From Liolophura sinensis (Eukaryota; Mollusca; Polyplacophora; Chitonida; Chitonidae): a DNA stretch of 64,000 nucleotides. The stretch covers positions 17,097,717-17,161,716 of the forward strand of contig NC_088305.1 of the NCBI RefSeq assembly GCF_032854445.1, given 5' to 3'. Position numbers and translations under genes: made by a program. The notes beneath the pieces were generated by a model, which did no database searches, was not told where the DNA came from, and worked only from the letters and a program-made list of their open reading frames with translations. Shown piece by piece: positions 11,301 through 21,600 of this stretch; within the stretch, counting starts at the first letter, position 1; each line of letters starts with the position of its first letter.

Positions 11301-12911
11301 CTGTCCACCGGCTCACCTCTGTACAGACAATGGTGTCATGATAGCCTGGTAAGTAGAGCTAGCAGTTAGTATTTCTACTTTTCAAACATACAGCTGTAAG
11401 TTCACCGGACGTTCATTATCATTTGGAGCAGAAGGCTACCCTGGAAAAGCATACAGCTCCCTGACAGACAATTAAATGAAGTAAGACAGGAGCTGTGATC
11501 AAAGTAGATGGCTGCTTCCTCAGTTTTCTTCTGAATGAGCAGGTTGTGGGTGATTGGTATTTGCCTTCTAATAAACCCCTGCATAAGTGAAATTTTTTGG
11601 GTAGCAATACGTGGCTAACGAGGAATATAGTAAAGCCCCTAGCAGATATGGATTGAGTTAAATCCAAGACACAGACAGGAATTTCCTATACTGCCCAGTT
11701 CACATTGTAATTGGAGGCCTGCAGGATGATGATTTTTTTGAGAACTGTTTTTCATCGTTTGTTTGAATACCACCTGTCTGTCACAAATAAATGAATGACA
11801 TGTAAGTCTATACATCAAACGTGGGACAATTTGTCAGTAACTTGTCCTGGATTCCCCCTGGCCACTCTAATCCCCTCCAACCATAAAATTATCCGTTTTC
11901 TGTATAAGCAAAAAATTATTTAGTGTGACCATTAATAGCATTCCCATAAATAACTAACCATGATTTTACCGTTGGTAAAAAGATTTTTGAAAATGCAAGA
12001 CGGCATTGGGCAGATTCCAGGCCATATTAATGCCAGGTTTTGTACATTGCCTTAAAAATCGGGAAAAAGTCTGAACATTTGAAATCTGTAAGGTATACAC
12101 TGGTACTTAGTGAATGGGTAAAACTACATCATCATGCTTAGACACCATAACGTGTAAACTTTGTAAGATTACAATCGTTGTTCAAATTAAGTTAAGCATT
12201 GCAAAATAAATTATTTCAATATGACATTTGTACAGTATTTTTAATATTGATTGGTGACAGTGATTAACGTACTTCCTGAGTCAAAGATGAATGGTTAGTA
12301 ACTGGTTAGTAACAGGTATCACTGATGAAAGAGTGCTGCTAAAACACAAATATAATTAGACTAATGAATTATTAAAAATTAAATTGTTGTGATAATTAAA
12401 TGTTGTGGAGAAATGGAAAGTGATATGGAAAAGACATGAAATCAATTTCGATTCAGGACTGTCAGCTACTGTTTTCATATTCAGTTTGTTGTTATTTTTT
12501 TGTTTCAGGAATGGAATGGAAAAGTTACAGCGAGGCATTGATTTGAGGCATGACGTTGACTCCCTGGATATACAGGCGAAGTATGTCAAATCACACAAGG
12601 ATTTATTTCATTTTTCATACTTTTCTTAACAGCTTACCTTATGATATACCTTGTTTGAGTAGATTTTCTTTAGAAATAACTGTTCTGTTGAGAAGGAACA
12701 GCAGTCCGCCTGTAGTTTACCACTGGTCTACAACCCTACTACCAGGAGCCAACAGTTCATTTACACTGTTTTATACTACTTGTAGTCTTGAGGTAAAATA
12801 ATTTCATGTCATATTTTTCTGTCTTTCTTTGACAGGTGCCCACTTGGAGTGGATTTACGAGAGGAAGTTCATAAAGCAACCATCAAACTCCGACGAATTA
12901 AACTATTATGA
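5405..12911 (+). CDS. OSGEPL1: Mitochondrial tRNA N6-threonylcarbamoyladenosine transferase (TsaD/Qri7 family), complete
   Basis: Transfers threonylcarbamoyl to A37 of mitochondrial ANN-decoding tRNAs. Exons: 5405-5637, 6404-6503, 6764-6858, 7622-7684, 8696-8825, 9150-9357, 9913-10058, 11218-11348, 12509-12580, 12836-12911. All junctions are GT-AG, phases agree, and the stop is TGA. The product is 417 residues, about the length of human OSGEPL1. A basic leader (MRGLVQQKVLKILCANCCRL) suggests mitochondrial import. TsaD signatures in order: LGIETSCDDTGAAVVD near residue 45; the metal-binding HMEAH at about 151-155 in exon 4; LLLSGGHCLL at about 173; DDSPGDAFDK at the end of exon 5; MSGGEA; CDFSFAGLK; SGGVASN; CTDNGVMIAW at 360-369. 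The upstream in-frame GTG at 5384 is not the start; ATG at 5405 is. Several introns carry SINEs. No canonical AATAAA was seen just downstream; AATATA at 12971 is a weak alternative. Confidence 0.96.
5918..6056 (+). mobile_element. SINE family A fragment
   Basis: Head and body of the abundant family: ccgtggttagtgtgccagca, then gttcaagtccagctcatgct and ctccagtcctatgt. Diverged and lacking its tail. It meets a second copy in opposite orientation at 6057. Lies in OSGEPL1 intron 1. Confidence 0.7.
6057..6305 (-). mobile_element. SINE family A, near full length
   Basis: Reads tail to head on the plus strand: gattggtgtttcacaacata, gccagcattatggtggg, catgagctggtcttgaactc, then gggtcattgcgccatgctgg. 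Diverged from the consensus seen at 8024-8304. Arranged tail-to-tail with the fragment to its left. Confidence 0.8.
6519..6705 (-). mobile_element. SINE family A, head-truncated
   Basis: Plus strand shows ggttggtgttttatggcata, ccagcattctggtgggag and gaagccagcatgagatgg, the family A body reversed. Begins 15 bp after the OSGEPL1 exon 2 donor. Confidence 0.75.
6915..7110 (+). mobile_element. SINE family A fragment
   Basis: Contains gtgcagcacaatgactcaag, tcgctgtcagttcaaatcca and ctccggatgtacgtgggaag. Lacks the standard 3' tail. Lies in OSGEPL1 intron 3. Confidence 0.7.
8010..8318 (+). mobile_element. Full-length family A SINE with intact target-site duplication
   Basis: The SINE body is 8024-8304. 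Its tRNA-like head carries an A box (TGGCTCAGTCGG) and a B-box-like GAGTTCAAGACT. The unique body ends in cggcgtaaaacaccaatc and a run of about 28 A. It is flanked by a perfect 14-bp direct repeat, tctattctttgtgc, at 8010-8023 and 8305-8318. Intact duplication and a long A tail indicate a recent insertion by LINE-type target-primed reverse transcription. It sits in OSGEPL1 intron 4. Confidence 0.95.
10090..10450 (-). mobile_element. tRNA-derived SINE, family C
   Basis: Tail end near 10090 (gtgcttaggttttaacgtca), middle block gtgctgcttcactgagatga, head near 10440. The minus-strand head resembles a tRNA 5' half (compare GGTAGCACAGTTGGTAGAG in the copy at 13045-13405). It creates a false open frame at 10311-10493. 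OSGEPL1 intron 7. Confidence 0.75.
10505..10815 (-). mobile_element. SINE family C, second copy
   Basis: Repeats the blocks of the preceding element, including gtgctgcttcactgagatga and ttatactgatatgggtcaac, about 415 bp downstream in the same orientation. OSGEPL1 intron 7. Confidence 0.75.
10905..11051 (+). mobile_element. SINE family A-like 3' half
   Basis: Ends with gtgaaatgttcttgagtacg, gcattaaaaaatcaa and an (aaat)n tail, matching the family A tail. The body is strongly diverged. Confidence 0.55.
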
Positions 12912-13044
12912 AAACTTATATCACTTCTTATTCGTCTTAATTATAAAAAATACTCATTTTCAAACTATTTAATATAACCTGGTGAACATGCACTTTAATA
13001 ATTGCTCTTCAGTGTTGTTGCAGAGGACATGCATACCATTTTAT

Positions 13045-13405
13045 ACTTGAGTGACTGAGTGCTTGGGATTTAACGTCATACTTAACAATTTTTCAGTCAT
13101 ATGGTGACGAAGGAATCCTTAGAGTGCATGTAATGTGCCTTGTTGCAGGACGGATTTCCACCGCTCTTTTATTTAGTGCTGCTTCGCTGAGACGCCTTAC
13201 CGAAGGTAAGTAAGCAGCCGCGCCCGAGCCAATATACTGATACGGGTCAACCGTTGCTCTATCCCCTTCATGCAGAACACCAAGCGAGGAAGTTGCAACT
13301 TCCTCTTTTAATGTCTTAGGTGTGACTCGACCTAGGACTGACCCTAGATCTACGGCTCCCAAAACGGACTCTCTACCAACTGTGCTACCCGGGCCGGTCA
13401 TTTTA
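13045..13405 (-). mobile_element. SINE family C, well preserved
   Basis: Tail gtgcttgggatttaacgtca at the left. The head at the right reads on the minus strand GGTAGCACAGTTGGTAGAG, a good tRNA A-box region. It lies just downstream of the OSGEPL1 stop and gives a 102-codon minus-strand frame that is not a gene. Confidence 0.8.
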
Positions 13406-13439
13406 GACTTGAATTTAGTCTGTTAATGTTGCAGTTTTG

Positions 13440-13615
13440 ACTTACTTAAATATGCATGTCTTTCTCCCTGATGGTACCTAGGGAGGTGTGCCAGCAACAT
13501 GCGGGTTTCTCCTAGCCTCTGCCAGCTTTCCGCCCACCTTAATACTGGCTGCCTGCTATAAGGCAAATTTTTTAGTATGGCGTAAAATACCAATCAAATA
13601 AATAAAGAAATAATG
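13440..13615 (+). mobile_element. SINE family A 3' half
   Basis: Contains ccagcaacatgcgggtttct, gcccaccttaatactggctg and gtatggcgtaaaataccaat, then an (aaat)n tail. Confidence 0.7.
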
Positions 13616-14035
13616 TGATGAATGCTTCCGAAGATAAGTCACCTAATCAGGGCCGGAGATCGAAATCAAATCATAGCTGACTTTTATGAATAATGGCTCA
13701 CATGTCCAGTCAGAATGATGGCAAACGTGTTTTCAAAATACTAGTCAAAGAAATCACGTGTAAGTATCTAATGATATATTGCCAAACTGCGTTACAACTT
13801 TTCACACAATCTCAACATGAATTTGATCGCGAATATCCGTTTTGGATAGATTTTATCCTGAAGTTAAGATTGAGACAATACATGTATATCTGGATCTACC
13901 CCTGTTGATCGATGAAGGGTTAACTTTAACCTGATTAACCCAAGCCTCAGACAGTCAGATATTAGCGCTGATATTACGAGCGGAGATCAGACTGCAGTTT
14001 ATAACGACTTTTGCCACCTTTGCCTTAGTGGCTAC

Positions 14036-14275
14036 TTTCAGGGCCGCAGGAGGCTCTCACTAATGCGATCGATATGAATTTAAGTCCAGCTCAAGGCAGC
14101 TTCTTCTCCAGCTGTGTGTGGACAGGTTTGCAACAACCGGATGGACGTGCCCCCCACCCCCATGCCACCACCACCAAACTGAGCCTGGTTTACTCCTACC
14201 ATAATGCTGACAGCCGTCGTATAAGTGAAATGTTGAGTACAGCGTAAAACCCCAATCAAAAATATAAAATCAACT
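14036..14275 (+). mobile_element. SINE family A, head-truncated
   Basis: Contains ggctctcactaatgcgatcg, ccataatgctgacagccgtc and gcgtaaaaccccaatc, with a C-rich expansion inside (ccccccacccccatgcc). Confidence 0.75.
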
Positions 14276-14699
14276 TTGCCGCTTTCTGACGCGGGTTCAA
14301 CGCCGTTCTCTGACAGGTATTCATAGTTTTGACGTGATGTCATAACTGCTCTGAGCCTATCATCAACATACACTTAGTCAAGTGACTAGAGTACAGGAGG
14401 TGAAGGCAAAGCGAATTTACGCCGGTGAGAAAGGCGTTGAGTAAGATCTTAGCATGAATAATGAAATATGTAGGTTTTGGGTAAGAAATTTTTCTTCAGA
14501 AATCGCCAAAAATCTTCATTTTTGTTTATTTAGTTCCATGTTATTTATCGCCCCCAGGTTTATGCGTGGAACCCAGATGCTCAAATCTATGAATTGTGAA
14601 GATTCTATCCTTCCATTATTTCTGGGGGACAGTACTCTCACGTGTAGAAAACATGTAGAAAAACAGGGATAATGTTTATATCTGGCGCCACACGAATTA

Positions 14700-14775
14700 G
14701 GAATGACTACTTCGATAGCCTAGTGGTTAGGTCTTGAAGTCGTGAGACTTGGGTTAAACCTAGATTTGGTCCTAC
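14700..14775 (+). mobile_element. tRNA-like SINE head fragment
   Basis: The segment gatagcctagtggttaggtc, followed by an imperfect gggttaaacct B-box-like block, resembles the 5' head of families B/D. It does not fold into an intact tRNA by eye and is best read as a SINE head remnant. Confidence 0.4.
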
Positions 14776-14807
14776 CAAAAATTTTAAAAATGATACTTTT
14801 TGCTTCC

Positions 14808-14811
<4 letters not shown>

Positions 14812-14883
<72 letters not shown>
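14812..14883. repeat. (TA)n microsatellite
   Basis: About 36 uninterrupted TA units in intergenic DNA. Confidence 0.97.
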
Positions 14884-14884
<1 letters not shown>

Positions 14885-15224
14885 TTAACTTTCTACGTTC
14901 TGTTATATTCCAACTGCAGTTTCAAACTTCATGTTATCTTCAAGGAATATGAAAATGAATGTCCACACAGGTCTTTATACAGGATATGTGTTACCAGTAA
15001 CTAAGGAACATGTTACGTACATGTCAAAACAGGCAGTGGTTTAGTTACATGGCATAATACATGGATAAATTGTTGCTGGGAAGAAGGTCGTACATGTATA
15101 AAGTAGCGAGCAATAGATTAATCAGAACCTGACAGTGTTTATCCGCAGGGCGACTAATGACGATGCGTCTTTATTATCGTCGACCGGATAATCTGTGACA
15201 TAATATTTGTACATATACAATGAG

Positions 15225-15225
<1 letters not shown>

Positions 15226-15261
<36 letters not shown>
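15226..15261. repeat. (TA)n microsatellite
   Basis: About 18 uninterrupted TA units; it generates a spurious YIYI-rich minus-strand frame. Confidence 0.95.
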
Positions 15262-15263
<2 letters not shown>

Positions 15264-15573
15264 AACACTTCGTTATCTAGATAATGTCGGACATCGCACA
15301 CTTGATAATACAAAGACGACATTATCCAAGCATTTGTGAACTTAAGTAATATTATTCGAATGTATTTGAAATCAGTTCGTTGTCGTGTATCAGTCTAAGC
15401 GACACGTCCTCAAATTGCATAGCGTCAGATGTAGAACTTTCTGAAAATTAACAGTCCTGAATTAGGACCATAGAAGAAAAGACACTGGACCAAACCTGTA
15501 AATGCATTGATAAAATACCACGGTAGAGTATCCTACATAAACTTTAAAACGCATAACTTTTTTATTTTATTTT

Positions 15574-16062
15574 TTATGATCTTGCATAACCGAGATATCG
15601 CTGCTCACTGTGAGACAAATCGTGAATGTTAGGTAACCCCATCGAAAGCGCCAATATGTTATCAGTTTCAGCAATAAACCAGACAGCACTTATTTCTGTA
15701 ATACGGGACCGCACCTCATTCCGCTGCGGTGACATGGATACAGTTCTGTCTTTTAGCCATATGAGCATGTACGGGAGACGCGACATTGTGTTCCCGGTGT
15801 CTCTAACATCAAGTGGTCTAGTAAGAATTTTAGGTTTAAATTAAACGTGTCGAAATGAAATGACTGTTTATGGCCGTTTAAGTCTGTCTCCACATCTTCT
15901 ACGAAATAACTGAGGTTATAATATGTGTTGTCTATTCGCTTTAAGGCTATGTGAAGCGATTTTGCTTCATTTTGTAAAGTGCTATTTAAGTAGCCTGTAG
16001 TGGTGACGTCAATGGTGATAGTTGTCAAAAGAACTTTATTGGTAGTAGAGCCCGAACTGGGG
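15574..16062 (-). pseudogene. Frameshifted coding remnant, family unknown
   Basis: Two overlapping minus-strand frames read as ordinary protein but in different frames. The first (about 16062-15800) gives SSGSTTNKVLLTTITIDVTT, then SLHIALKRIDNTYYNLSYFV. The second (about 15786-15574) gives MSRLPYMLIWLKDRTVSMSP, then EISAVWFIAETDNILALSMG. One indel near 15800 would join them. No start codon with good context and no flanking splice sites are evident. I do not recognise the family. It may be a decayed gene end, part of a transposon, or chance. Confidence 0.3.
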
Positions 16063-17407
16063 GCCGCTAAGCTTCACAGTATATTTATGGATGACGTCAG
16101 TTCCTAGAAAAACAGAGGGGTTATTAAGAAATATATAATGTGCCTCAAAAATTACCTTTTTCTCATGGTATAACTTTTTTCATTTCCCTTTAAACCATAA
16201 TCTTCGTTTTAGTGTGCCTGTTCATAGATGAAGGAGTGATCACACTTTAGAAGTGTTGCCGGCACGGCACACTTGTAATTGTTGCTGTGCATAACACTTA
16301 AGTGTTGCCAAGCATGTACATTTTCAAAGCGCGGTCACTCTTCTAACCATTAAGTTGTTAATGCAGCACTTAAGTTTTAAGAGTGCATGAAGGGGTTACA
16401 ATTGAGTCTTTCACCGCAGTAGTGCGTCAGACTGCTAGGTTTCTTATCTGTCTTGTAATAATGACGAGCTAACACGAATGTAATAAAATTCCAAAAATGA
16501 TAATATTTAGCTGAAGTATAAGGAAAAGAAAAACGGAGCATTTTCTTAATCACTGGTGACGAGATACATATCGGCCTAATAGTAAGACTGTGACGCAGGA
16601 TTCTTTACTTTGGTGTATAATTTACATATCTTTATGCCTCTCAGTATATGCCATATCAACACAGCACTAATTATGTATTTGTCTGGTTATGTAAATGGTG
16701 TGTTGAAGGATTTTTCCCGTAGAGTACAGAGGCGGTCGAGTCGTCACAGTGAAGCCATGGAGGTAGAACTCAATAGTGTGGACAACAGAATAGTGCCCGC
16801 AGCAAACCACGGGCCTTCGCCATTTACATCATGTTCTTGGGGCGGTTGTAGGGGCGCGGAGGGGCCCACTAAGTTGCCCAGAAGAAGCCATGTACTATCT
16901 GTGTAAATGTCACCTTGCCCACACTTGTAGCGACACGGCTTATCGGGCTCGGGTCATTTCGAGAGTGTTCACCGAATCCCGAGAAACATCAACGATGACG
17001 CAATTTCTGAAGAAAAAAAATCCGACCGTTGACGAAAAATATACATAATATAGAGGAAGTACTTAACGGGTATAAAAGTAACCCCAAAATGATCATTTTA
17101 ACAAAAATTCTAGGGCATAATTTCCTTCTTATGGTACAGAAACATAGTCTTTGCTTTAGAGTTCCTTTTCATGTATCCTTTAAAGCAGTCTGAATTCAGA
17201 CCTGCTCTATCGTATAGGGCAGGGGCGAATCCACGAGGCGAACATAAGCACCCATAAATGAGTTAAACTTGTCAAAAATATTCGTGTTCTGCTAAACTGC
17301 ATAGGAAAATAACGACACTAATGACGAGATGTGTTTGTGACTGTTTACTGCTCTGATGAATTAAACTGAATTGTGTAATTCATATCTGCACACAAATATA
17401 TCAATTC
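16063..17407. other. Intergenic DNA without recognised features
   Basis: No exon, SINE or tandem array found. A 14-bp palindrome aacacttaagtgtt lies near 16286. The open frame at 16610-16906 has no recognisable domain. Confidence 0.5.
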
Positions 17408-17840
17408 AGGATTTATGTATTTGATTGGTATTTTACGCCGTACTCAATCATATTTCACTAATACCATGCCTGTCAACATTAGTGATGGAAGGACACTGGG
17501 CAGAGCCCGAGGGAAGCCCACGGCCACCCGCAGGTTATTGACAGACCTTGGCAAGTACGGCCGGAGAGGAAGCCAGCATGAGCTGAACTTGAACTCACAT
17601 CGACCGCATTGGTGAGAGGTTCCTGGGTCAGTGGCGGTCAGCATCAGTGGTGGGAGGACATTGGGCGAAGCCCGAGGGAAACCCATGGCCACCCGAATGT
17701 AACTGACAGATCTTCGCACGTACGGCTGGGAGGTAGCCAGCATGAGCTGGACTTGAACTCTCAGCGACTGCATAGGCGAGAGGCTCCTGGGTCATTGCGC
17801 CGCGCAGACACGCTGACCACCTCGGCAACGGAGGCCCCTA
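17408..17840 (-). mobile_element. Two family A SINEs fused in tandem
   Basis: The first copy, 17408 to about 17630, has its tail (gattggtattttacgccgta) and body. The second, about 17630-17840, lacks the tail and starts within the body (gtggcggtcagcatcagtgg), then runs to a full head ending ggcaacggaggcccc. Both are minus oriented, so this is a dimer or a nested insertion with the second tail lost. Confidence 0.8.
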
Positions 17841-18679
17841 AGAACTAAAGAACGGCAAGTTTGAAAATGTTAACATGTGATACCGTGCATGTAAGCATCT
17901 CTAAACTACCAATCCACACTGGACACCCGTCCAAACTACATGTAAAACTAAATTGGTTCAAATGACCAACAATAAATCCATCCGATAATCATCACAAATC
18001 AGAGTACACGTTAAATACTGTTATAATATTTGTCCAGGGATTACACTGAGTACTAAGATTCCAGATACGTTATACAGAGGCCATGAACCTTGAACGCAGC
18101 GGCAGATAAACTGGGACAAGCACAGCCCTTGCTGGAATCCCCAGCAGATGTACAGACGAAGCTCAGCTCCTAATGCCTTCGGAGACGTCCGCGCTTCTTG
18201 TGTTTCAAAGTTGGCCGCCGAAATAAAAAAACAAAAAAGAAAAGGGACCGTGTCAGATATCAACTCGTTAAACTATGTCTTGGTAGGGGGAAAAGCCACA
18301 GCATAGTTCAAACGCCTTGAGTTTCAAATTCAGCGAGGCGCGTGTCTGCTGTGTACTTTAGGCCAAAGTTCCTTCCGCGGATCCAGTGCGTCAACAATAG
18401 ACAGAGCAGCTTGGGATGCCGAAGAAATAGGCTGGCTACGTGTTTTTGTCGTGAGAGTACTATAGAAGGAGGAGTCGGTATGCATGTTATTTAGTCCTTG
18501 TAACAACACTGCCAGTGTTGCTTTTAACCACACGAGTTAAGCAACGCGCGACCCCAAGCCTTATAGTGAGCGTTTAACCCTGCCCGCGACTGGTGTTTAC
18601 AAAGTTCCGTTAAGAAGTCACTGTCGTCGGTGGAGTCGTATAAACTACAAGACACCAGCAGCTCTCAGACACCTGCAAC
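17841..18679 (+). promoter_or_regulatory. Upstream region and 5' UTR of the SLC5 transporter
   Basis: No upstream coding exon is visible. A gtataaact at about 18638 lies only ~40 bp before the ATG, so it is unlikely to act as a TATA box unless the 5' UTR is very short. The start and extent of the promoter are not determinable here. Confidence 0.35.
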
Positions 18680-21600
18680 ATGGCTCGGGAAATACACAAC
18701 TTTCATCCCGTGGATTATGTGATATTCGCGTTGATGCTGTTGATTTCTGCGGCGATTGGGGTTTACTATGGTTGTACGGGAGGCAAGCAGAAAACTACCA
18801 AGGAGTTCTTGATGGCTAACAGAGCTATGCATTACGTTCCGGTTTCCCTGTCGCTGTTCGCTAGCTTTATGTCCGCCATCACCATCCTGGGGACGCCATC
18901 GGAGATCTACAAGTACGGTACTCAGTACTGGTGGATAGCCTTGTCGTATGTGATAACGATGCCAGCAGCAGCCTACATCTACATCCCCATATTTTATAAC
19001 CTAAAGGTGACCAGTGCTTATGAGGTAAGTCCGGAGAAATGCCCAGTACAATATACTTCAAATCTAAATATCTACATGTATGCGAAAGCTGGTATCAAGC
19101 TCTTACACGAAACCCGATATCATGTTAGTACGTGCGCAAGCCGCTATCATGTTCGTACACGTAAGCTGGTATCGTGCATGTTCTTGCACATAATGTATCT
19201 TGTTGTCAAACTTAGATCAATGTGATGTTCTTGTACAGGTAACCATGTTCGTACACATAATCCGATGTTATGCTGGCACACATAAACGAATATCATGTTC
19301 TTATGCATGTAACCCTGTATCATGTTCATACACGTAACATATGTCTTATGCTCTTGCACATTACCCGAAATCATGTTCTTACACGTAAGTGAGTATCATT
19401 TTCGCACACGTAACTCATGTTCCTGTCGTGACCGGATATCGTTTTTGCGCATATAACTCAGTAAGCTGTTATGTTCGTCCACGTACATGTAACTGGGTAT
19501 CATGTTCGAACCCGTAACCTGATCTCACGTTTGTACATGTGACCAGGTATCATCTTCGTACACGTGGCTCAGTGTCACGTTCTTACACGTATACGCCGGT
19601 ATCGCGTCCTTACGCGTAAACCGTCGTCATGTTCTTACACTCGTAAGTCGGTGTCATGTTCTTGCACATTTAACTGATGGTATTATTTTGTTCACGTACC
19701 AATGTTTCACCAGCCCAGGTCATAATGTTTCCTCATGGTGTATGTATGCATGATTACCGTGGTCATATGCACGTAGCACTGCATGGGTATAGTTCCTACA
19801 CGTGATTCTACCTCCTGCTAAATTAAATATACCGCAAATGCGAAAATGCACACACGCAAGTCTTTTGTATACTCCATACCTTTTATAGAAGTCTGTATCT
19901 ATCACGCCTAAAATTTGATGAAGTTGAAATTGTTTTGCGCATTATATACTTCTTAACTATCCGAACTATTTTTTACAAATAGTGGGGTGCGAAAGATCCG
20001 ACAGAGCATGTGAAAATAGGTACATATGCGGATGTATCAGAATGGATTTAGTTGCCTGATTTGTAAATCAAACAAGGAGGTGTGCGAAAAATTCTGCAAC
20101 TTAATTACCTAAATAGCGATAGGATTTGATCCTTTTTTAAGATACCGAAAGGGAGCCAATTGAGTAAGGATACAATATAATGTAACCAGAGGAGCGGATG
20201 AAACACGTGAAGAATGTTGCCTTGTGTTACGCTCTAGGCAAGACTATATCTTTGGGTGATGACACATGCACTATGTGTATGTCATGTGTAGGACGTTTGT
20301 ACCTGAATCATGTTCAAACGCGCAGTGTATTGTTTTTGAACAGGCCTTAGGCTACAGTGCCAACCTTCTCCAGAGGGGAAATTAAATGACATGTAGCATC
20401 TTGTAAGTTACCTTCTTGCGGGTTATCATCCAGGTTCATTTTGCAGTAAACAATGTGTTTAATTAACTTTGCGTTGTGTTTTCTTCTGGTTTAGTTGATT
20501 TTTTACTCCTTGAGATATTTAGCTCAGCTTGTGCATGTTTAAATTTGCACTTATATATGTCTTATATTTCTGTAGCCAAGACATATAAATCTTTTACGAC
20601 CGGTATATAGTTAAATCAGGACACATGTGCTAAGAACACTGTCCACACGTGTTGGTCGGTACTGTTGTCGTATTTTCACATCATCCAAGCTCGTGACAAG
20701 TTTGTTGGCGATCGGACAAATACCACCTGCGAGCCTCGTTCACTTAGACCTACATTTCCTCATGTAAAACAACGCAATAAACATTTAAGTAGCCATATAT
20801 TTCCTGCCACAGTTTAAAGTGAAGCATGCAATTAAAATGAAAGTGTCTCTGAACTGGTCTTTTTAGTGAAACTTTTAATCTCGGCCAGTGTTTACATATG
20901 TCATATTCGAGTTCTGTGTAGTTTTAAATGATCTTTAGACAGCATTGTTACCACCTTTTACGTCTACTTAATAATGCTCTAACTTGTATCACCTACATCT
21001 TTTAGTATCACGAGTTCTCGCACACAGTATAGGGTGTTTAACAAATATATCTGTGTTAAACTCACCACGCTGGTAAAGATATTGATTATTAAATGCTGTA
21101 AGCAAATTCCGTTAACAAGAGTTGCACCTCATCGGAACTAGACACGTGTGTATGCAAAAGTGACCATCACGAACTGCGAGATTTTTGCTGCTTCTCCATT
21201 TGCATTTATTCATGCACGTTTTTGTAATACATATTAGCATACTATGCGTCTACTTGCATGAATTACATGCTGTGGACACAACTAAGCTTACTTGAAAGTT
21301 GTTCTTTTTTGCGTTATTTCTCATTCTTAGTGTATCTTTCCTAATCTACAGGATTCTTAATCCTAATCAAATTCCTAATCTAAGTCCGGACTTTGAAACT
21401 GACACAAAGTCAATCATCCTTTTCGGTTCTTTTCATGAACTACATGTACATACCATATTGATCTTAAGTTTGATCCATTCATGACTTTCCATTACGGATC
21501 AATCAGTGTGTTGATTTCAAAATAAAATATATATCTTGGTAAATCCATGGTGCAAGGCACGTGTAATTTGTTACTATTTAAGATTTTACATGAACAGTAA

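Noticed and set aside
13093..13401. 102-codon minus-strand frame
   Set aside because: Lies entirely within a family C SINE.
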